Assembly (NCBI GenBank): GCA_011391495.1
Contig: JAABQK010000013.1
Coordinates: 16,524-80,523 of the forward strand
Length of the DNA stretch: 64,000 nt
Source of the DNA: Hydrogenophaga sp.
GTDB lineage: Bacteria; Pseudomonadota; Gammaproteobacteria; Burkholderiales; Burkholderiaceae_C
Direction: 5' to 3'
The position numbers were made by a program, and so were the translations under genes. Positions 56,141 to 64,000 of this stretch are shown piece after piece (the first letter of the stretch is position 1; each line of letters begins with the position of its first letter). Under the pieces are notes generated by a model that made no database searches, was not told where the DNA came from, and worked only from the letters and a program-made list of their open reading frames with translations.

Positions 56141-56226
56141 GGGCCCGGAGCCGCCGGGCCGCCCCAAGGCGAGGATACCCCCACCGGGGGGCAGCGACGG
56201 ACACGCAGTGCCGAGCGTGGGGGCGT
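56141..56226 (-). repeat. Stop-proximal palindromic repeat, copy 7 (divergent)
   Basis: On the minus strand it begins about 18 bases after the mccA stop: CGCCCCCACGCTCGGC, hairpin CCCCCCGGTGGGGG, then GGGGCGGCCCGGCGGCTCCGGG. It shares the layout and orientation but its first and last parts differ from the other copies. Confidence 0.65.
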
Positions 56227-56244
56227 ACATGACTGCCCCGGTGG

Positions 56245-58264
<2,020 letters not shown>

Positions 58265-58272
<8 letters not shown>

Positions 58273-58387
58273 GCGCACCTCCCGCGGCGAACTCGCCTGC
58301 GCACGCTGCGCGTGCCATGCAATGTGACGAAACGTCCGCTGCGCGGCCGTTTTCACCTCTGTTGGCAATCAGGATCTTGTTGAACAT
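58265..58387 (-). pseudogene. 40-codon upstream ORF: silent-substituted copy of the mccA N-terminus
   Basis: It starts 9 bases after the DUF4126 stop with AGGAAA as ribosome binding site and encodes MFNKILIANRGE, the same first 12 residues as mccA, then an unrelated frame. It stops (TAA) three bases inside the mccA start in another frame. Six of 36 bases differ between the copies, all silent. It may be the remnant of a second biotin carboxylase gene or a coupled leader. Confidence 0.7.
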
Positions 58388-58395
58388 GAAGTTTC

Positions 58396-59121
58396 CTAGG
58401 CAGCAGCGGTTGAAAAGAAAGATTGCATGCGGCGGAACACCGCGCGCAGGAACCGGAACAGCGTCCAGGTGATGAACCACATGAGCAACACGGCGATCAC
58501 GGCCACGCCGGCAAAAACCAACGGGTGGTTGCTGGCGAGCCAGACGATGCCAACCACCAGGCCGTCTTCCACGAGGCTCATGACCACGTTGGAAAACGGC
58601 TCGGGCGAGGTGTTGATGGCGGCGCGCGTGGTGGTCTTGGCGGCCTGCGCGGTGGCGGCCAGGCTGCCGCCGAGCAGCGCGCCCACCACGGCCATGGTGG
58701 CTCCGTCAGCCCCCAGAGCCCCCGCGGCCAGGGCGGCTCCGGCGGGGATGCGGATCACGCTGTTGACCATGTCCCACAACGAGTCGAGCCCCGGGATCTT
58801 GTCGGCAAAAAACTCCACGAAGAGCAGCGCGCCACTGGCAGCGAGCAGCGCCGGGTGCTGCAGCACCTGCAGGCCCTCGGGCAGCGGGATCCAGCCGATC
58901 CAGCCCGCGATGCCGACGATGAACACCACCGCATAGAGCCGGAAGCCACTGGCCCAGCCCAAGGCTGCCGCGAGCGCGAGCAGGCTGGCCATGTCCAGCT
59001 GGCTGGCTGCCGCGCCCACACCGGCGCCCACCTGCGCACCGACCTCGCCCACTGCGCCGCTGTCCAGGTGCAGGCCCAGGCCGTGCAGCCAGTTGACGAG
59101 GATGGTCCAGAGTGCGTCCAT
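58396..59121 (-). CDS. DUF4126 membrane protein
   Basis: A 241-residue membrane protein whose core, ALAAALGWASGFRLYAVVFIVGIAGWIGW and FFADKIPGLDSLWDMVNSVIRIPAGA, matches DUF4126. About five helices are visible. The function is unknown. It lies between the hydratase gene and mccA in the leucine cluster. Confidence 0.85.
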   Translation of the reverse strand: MDALWTILVNWLHGLGLHLDSGAVGEVGAQVGAGVGAAASQLDMASLLALAAALGWASGFRLYAVVFIVGIAGWIGWIPLPEGLQVLQHPALLAASGALLFVEFFADKIPGLDSLWDMVNSVIRIPAGAALAAGALGADGATMAVVGALLGGSLAATAQAAKTTTRAAINTSPEPFSNVVMSLVEDGLVVGIVWLASNHPLVFAGVAVIAVLLMWFITWTLFRFLRAVFRRMQSFFSTAAA

Positions 59122-59151
59122 GGTGTGTTCCTCCAGGGTGGAAGACCCCGC

Positions 59152-59949
59152 TCAGCCCGCCAGCCAGGCGGGCTTGCGCTTCTGCAAGAAGGATTGCACG
59201 CCTTCGCGGCCTTCTTCACTCGCGCGGATCTCGGCAATGCCTTCGACCGTGGCGGCGATCAGCGCGGCATCGATGGCGCGCCCGGCCACGTCCTGCACCA
59301 GCCGCTTGCAGGCCTTCACGGCCGCCGGGCTGGCGCTCACCAGCGCTTGTGCGAGTTCGTTGACCCTGGCGTCGAGCGCTTCCCCACCTTCATCCGCGTC
59401 CACCAGCTCGTGCACGAAGCCGATGCGGTGGGCTTCCTCTGCACTGAAGCGCTCGGCGGTGAGGAAGTAGCGGTGGGCGGCGCGTGCGCCCATGGCGCGG
59501 ATCACGTAGGGGCTGATGGTGGCCGGGATCAGGCCCAGCTTCACCTCGGAGAGGCAGTAGGTCGCGGTGCGCACGCTCACCGCCATGTCGCAAGCGGCCA
59601 CCAGACCCATGCCGCCGGCGAACACGTCGCCCTGCACGGCCGCGATGGTGGGCTTGGGGCATTCGTAGATCGCCCGGAGCATCGCCGCGAGCTGGCCCGC
59701 GTCGGCGATGTTCTCCTCGCGCGTGTAGTCGGCCATGCGGCGCATCCAGCTCAGGTCGGCGCCTGCGCAGAAAGCCGGTCCCTCGGCCGCCAGCACCACG
59801 GCGCGCACGTCGTCGCGCTGGCCCATGGCTTCAAACGCGGCCTTGAGCTGCTGGATCACTTCGTCGTTGAAGGCGTTGCGCACCTCGGGGCGGGTGAGCG
59901 TGATGCGGGCGATGCGGTCATGCACCGCAATGGTCAGGGCGTTGCTCAT
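59152..59949 (-). CDS. Enoyl-CoA hydratase/isomerase, probable methylglutaconyl-CoA hydratase
   Basis: A 265-residue crotonase-fold enzyme. The oxyanion-hole segments are AEGPAFCAGADLSWM and VQGDVFAGGMGLVAACD. Its place between mccB and mccA points to 3-methylglutaconyl-CoA hydration, the step after carboxylation. It overlaps the DinB gene by 4 bases. Confidence 0.9.
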   Translation of the reverse strand: MSNALTIAVHDRIARITLTRPEVRNAFNDEVIQQLKAAFEAMGQRDDVRAVVLAAEGPAFCAGADLSWMRRMADYTREENIADAGQLAAMLRAIYECPKPTIAAVQGDVFAGGMGLVAACDMAVSVRTATYCLSEVKLGLIPATISPYVIRAMGARAAHRYFLTAERFSAEEAHRIGFVHELVDADEGGEALDARVNELAQALVSASPAAVKACKRLVQDVAGRAIDAALIAATVEGIAEIRASEEGREGVQSFLQKRKPAWLAG

Positions 59950-60467
59950 GATGTCCTCGCTTCGGAGGCCTCCAGTTGCAGGTGATACACCCAGTCCAGC
60001 TCCGGGCAGGGCTGGCCCAGCGCGGTGAGTGCGGCGGTGATCTGGCCGCGGTGGTGGGTGGCGTGGTTGAACACGTGCGCCAGGGTGGCCGCAAACGGCA
60101 GCGACTGCGGCACACCCGTCATGGTCTTGTAGTCCAGCTGGCCGTCAAAGCGCTCGGCCGGCCAGGTGGCGATCAGGTGTTCCCAGTTGGCGGCACCGCC
60201 TTTGAGCGCCTGGCCCAGGCGTTCGCGGTCGGGCTCAGTCTCAGCATCCAGCGCCAGCAGTGGCGAAGCGCCTTTGGAGAAGCGCGCGTACCAGAGCAGG
60301 TGCTCGCCCACCAGCAGGTGGTTGAGCGTGCCGTGGATGCTCTTGAAGAACAGGCCCACGTCCTTGCGGTAGTCGTCGTCGGACACGCGGGAGACCGCGT
60401 CGAGCAGGCGGTGCGTGGCCCAGACGTGGTACCGCGCCTGGCGGGAGAAGTGGAGGTTTGGATTCAT
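59946..60467 (-). CDS. DinB/YfiT-like metal-binding protein
   Basis: A 173-residue four-helix-bundle protein of the DinB superfamily with the metal-histidine pattern HGTLNHLLVGEHLLW and HVFNHATHHRGQI. DinB-family members are often metal-dependent thiol transferases, such as mycothiol or bacillithiol enzymes; the role here is unknown. ATG 60467 is preferred to a TTG five codons upstream. Confidence 0.88.
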   Translation of the reverse strand: MNPNLHFSRQARYHVWATHRLLDAVSRVSDDDYRKDVGLFFKSIHGTLNHLLVGEHLLWYARFSKGASPLLALDAETEPDRERLGQALKGGAANWEHLIATWPAERFDGQLDYKTMTGVPQSLPFAATLAHVFNHATHHRGQITAALTALGQPCPELDWVYHLQLEASEARTS

Positions 60468-60516
60468 TGAAGGCTTTCCCAAAACCCTGCGCTTGACCAG
60501 CCCGTCCAGCCGCAGC

Positions 60517-60586
60517 CGCAGAACCGGCTTTGCCGGGCTGCAGGCTGCGCCCCCTTGAGGGGGTGACGCGAAGCGGCGCGGGGGTG
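60517..60586 (-). repeat. Stop-proximal palindromic repeat, copy 8
   Basis: On the minus strand it starts about eight bases after the mccB stop: CACCCCCGCGCCGC-TTC-GCG, hairpin ACCCCCTCAAGGGGG, then CCGGCAAAGCCGG and CTGCGG. This is the cleanest copy and can serve as the reference. Confidence 0.88.
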
Positions 60587-60594
60587 TTCCATCT

Positions 60595-62217
60595 TCACAT
60601 GCGGAACAGGCCGAACCTGGTCTCGGAGATCGGTGCGTTCAGCGACGCGGAGAGGCCGAGGGCCAGCACACGGCGCGTGTCGGCCGGGTCGATCACGCCG
60701 TCGTCCCACAGCCGCGCCGTCGCGTAGTAGGGGTGACCCTGCACCTCGTACTGCTCCTTGATGGGCGCCTTGAACGCGGCTTCTTCTTCCGCGCTCCAGC
60801 TGCCGCCCTTGGCCTCGATGCCGTCGCGCTTGACGGTGGCGAGCACGCTCGCGGCCTGCTCGCCGCCCATCACGCTGATGCGCGCGTTCGGCCACATCCA
60901 GAGGAAGCGCGGGCTGTAGGCGCGGCCGCACATGCCGTAGTTGCCGGCGCCGAAGCTGCCGCCGATGATGATCGTGAACTTGGGCACCGCGGCGGTGGCC
61001 ACTGCCGTCACCATCTTGGCGCCGTTGCGGGCGATGCCTTCGTTTTCGTACTTGCGTCCGACCATGAAGCCGGTGATGTTCTGCAGGAACACCAGCGGCG
61101 TCTTGCGCTGGCAGCAGAGCTCGATGAAGTGCGCGCCCTTGAGCGCCGACTCGCTGAACAAGATGCCGTTGTTGGCGATGATGCCGACGGGCATGCCTTC
61201 GATGCGCGCGAAGCCGCAGACCAGCGTGGTGCCGAAGCGCGACTTGAACTCGTCGAAGTCCGAGCCGTCGACGATGCGGGCGATGATCTCGCGCACGTCA
61301 AACGGCTTGCGCGTGTCGGTCGGGATCACGCCGTACAGCTCTTCGGCCGGGTACAGCGGCGCCACCGGGTCGATGGTCGTGATGGGCGGCACCTTGCGGG
61401 CATTCAGGTTCTTCACCGCCTGGCGCGCCAGGGCCAGCGCGTGCAGGTCGTTCTGCGCCAGGTGGTCGGCCACGCCACTCAAGCGCGTGTGCACGTCGCC
61501 ACCGCCCAGGTCTTCGGCCGTGACCACCTCGCCCGTGGCGGCCTTCACCAGCGGTGGGCCGCCCAGGAAGATGGTGCCCTGGTTCTTGACGATGATGGTC
61601 TCGTCGCTCATGGCCGGCACGTAGGCGCCGCCCGCCGTGCACGAGCCCATGACCACCGCGATCTGCGCGATGCCCTGCGCGCTCATGTTGGCCTGGTTGA
61701 AGAAGATGCGGCCGAAGTGGTCGCGATCGGGGAAGACCTCGTCCTGGTTCGGCAGGTTGGCGCCGCCCGAGTCCACCAGGTAGATGCAGGGCAAGTTGTT
61801 CTGCTGCGCCACTTCCTGCGCGCGCAGGTGCTTCTTCACCGTCAGCGGGTAGTAGGTGCCGCCTTTCACCGTGGCATCGTTGCAGACGATCATGCAGTCC
61901 ACGCCGCTCACGCGGCCGATGCCCACGATGACGCCGGCGCAGGGCGCGCTGTCGCTGCCGTCGCGGTCCGGGTACATGCCCATCGCGGCCAGCGGGCTCA
62001 GTTCGAGGAAGGGGGTGCCCGGGTCCAGCAGCATCTGCACCCGGTCGCGCGGCAGCAGCTTGCCGCGCGCGGTGTGTTTGGCGCGCGCCGCGTCGCCACC
62101 GCCGAGCGTGGCCTTTTCAATCTGCGCCTTTAGGTCGTCGACCACCGCGCGCATGGCGGCGGCGTTGGCCTGGAAGTCGGCGGAGCGGGCGTTGAGTTGG
62201 GTGTCGAGTGCGGGCAT
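60595..62217 (-). CDS. Acyl-CoA carboxylase beta subunit (methylcrotonoyl-CoA carboxylase type)
   Basis: A 540-residue carboxyltransferase. CoA-binding and catalytic segments are [38 protein letters not shown] and [13 protein letters not shown]. The leucine-pathway type is preferred to propionyl-CoA carboxylase because of the linked hydratase and HMG-CoA lyase. It starts 13 bases after the ligase stop. Confidence 0.94.
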   Translation of the reverse strand: MPALDTQLNARSADFQANAAAMRAVVDDLKAQIEKATLGGGDAARAKHTARGKLLPRDRVQMLLDPGTPFLELSPLAAMGMYPDRDGSDSAPCAGVIVGIGRVSGVDCMIVCNDATVKGGTYYPLTVKKHLRAQEVAQQNNLPCIYLVDSGGANLPNQDEVFPDRDHFGRIFFNQANMSAQGIAQIAVVMGSCTAGGAYVPAMSDETIIVKNQGTIFLGGPPLVKAATGEVVTAEDLGGGDVHTRLSGVADHLAQNDLHALALARQAVKNLNARKVPPITTIDPVAPLYPAEELYGVIPTDTRKPFDVREIIARIVDGSDFDEFKSRFGTTLVCGFARIEGMPVGIIANNGILFSESALKGAHFIELCCQRKTPLVFLQNITGFMVGRKYENEGIARNGAKMVTAVATAAVPKFTIIIGGSFGAGNYGMCGRAYSPRFLWMWPNARISVMGGEQAASVLATVKRDGIEAKGGSWSAEEEAAFKAPIKEQYEVQGHPYYATARLWDDGVIDPADTRRVLALGLSASLNAPISETRFGLFRM

Positions 62218-62230
62218 GGCGTTCTCTGGT

Positions 62231-63934
<1,704 letters not shown>

Positions 63935-64000
63935 GGGTGTCTCCTCTGCCAACAGGTCTGTGTGCGGTCCGCCAGCATAGCCCTCCGGCGCCCCACTAGG

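Overview
The window is a GC-rich stretch of bacterial chromosome packed with about 57 protein genes. I see no rRNA, tRNA, insertion sequence, prophage or CRISPR array. Protein-family content and gene order point to Burkholderiales, probably Comamonadaceae (Hydrogenophaga-like). Examples are a KMSKS-type tyrS beside an M23 peptidase, erpA with a bactofilin, rplM-rpsI, ahcY-tlyA-metF, a paaABCDE operon, and a leucine/isovalerate degradation cluster. The taxon is an inference from sequence, not a database result.

Layout. 1-11 kb holds a fatty-acid-hydroxylase/lysoplasmalogenase fusion, ruvB, a secreted alpha-carbonic anhydrase, a three-gene lipid-linked glycosylation operon (GT2, TVP38/VTT protein, GT39), ruvA, phoH-ybeY, dtd and a cation diffusion facilitator. 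11.2-22.3 kb is a complete glycogen operon, glgB-glgX-malQ-glgC-glgA-glgP. 22.6-28.1 kb is housekeeping: tyrS, an M23 endopeptidase, erpA, a bactofilin, a DUF6776-like coiled-coil membrane protein, rpsI and rplM. 28.3-34.1 kb has rlmJ, a CAP-domain lipoprotein and paaABCDE behind a perfect TetR-type palindrome. 34.1-41.1 kb has an acyl-CoA ligase and a methionine/SAM-cycle group (metY, rlpA-like, metF, tlyA, ahcY) headed by an S-adenosylhomocysteine riboswitch. 41.1-51.7 kb has a HAD phosphatase with an MFS transporter, a YeeE/YedE thiosulfate-type transporter, two small proteins, a double-length UvrA-like protein and a universal stress protein. 51.9-64 kb is a long minus-strand series around leucine degradation: acyl-CoA synthetase, mccB, DinB, enoyl-CoA hydratase, DUF4126, mccA, a 2-hydroxyacid dehydrogenase and HMG-CoA lyase, followed by LysE, YbaK, DUF1289 and a DsbA-like isomerase.

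How the genes work together. The glycogen genes cover ADP-glucose supply, chain elongation, branching, debranching, phosphorolysis and maltodextrin recycling. The ahcY/metF/metY group runs the SAM-methionine cycle, and the riboswitch ties ahcY to its own substrate. The paa genes encode the ring 1,2-epoxidase of aerobic phenylacetyl-CoA degradation. The mcc/hydratase/lyase genes convert methylcrotonyl-CoA to acetoacetate and acetyl-CoA.

Most unusual signals: (1) eight copies of a palindrome-rich repeat, every copy just after a stop codon, before the next co-directional gene, and in the same orientation relative to transcription; (2) a SAH riboswitch whose last helix overlaps a terminator stem; (3) a 40-codon ORF before mccA repeating its first 12 amino acids with only silent base differences; (4) a double UvrA with a degenerate first zinc finger; (5) a hydroxylase-lysoplasmalogenase fusion; (6) a VTT-family membrane protein inside a lipid-sugar operon.
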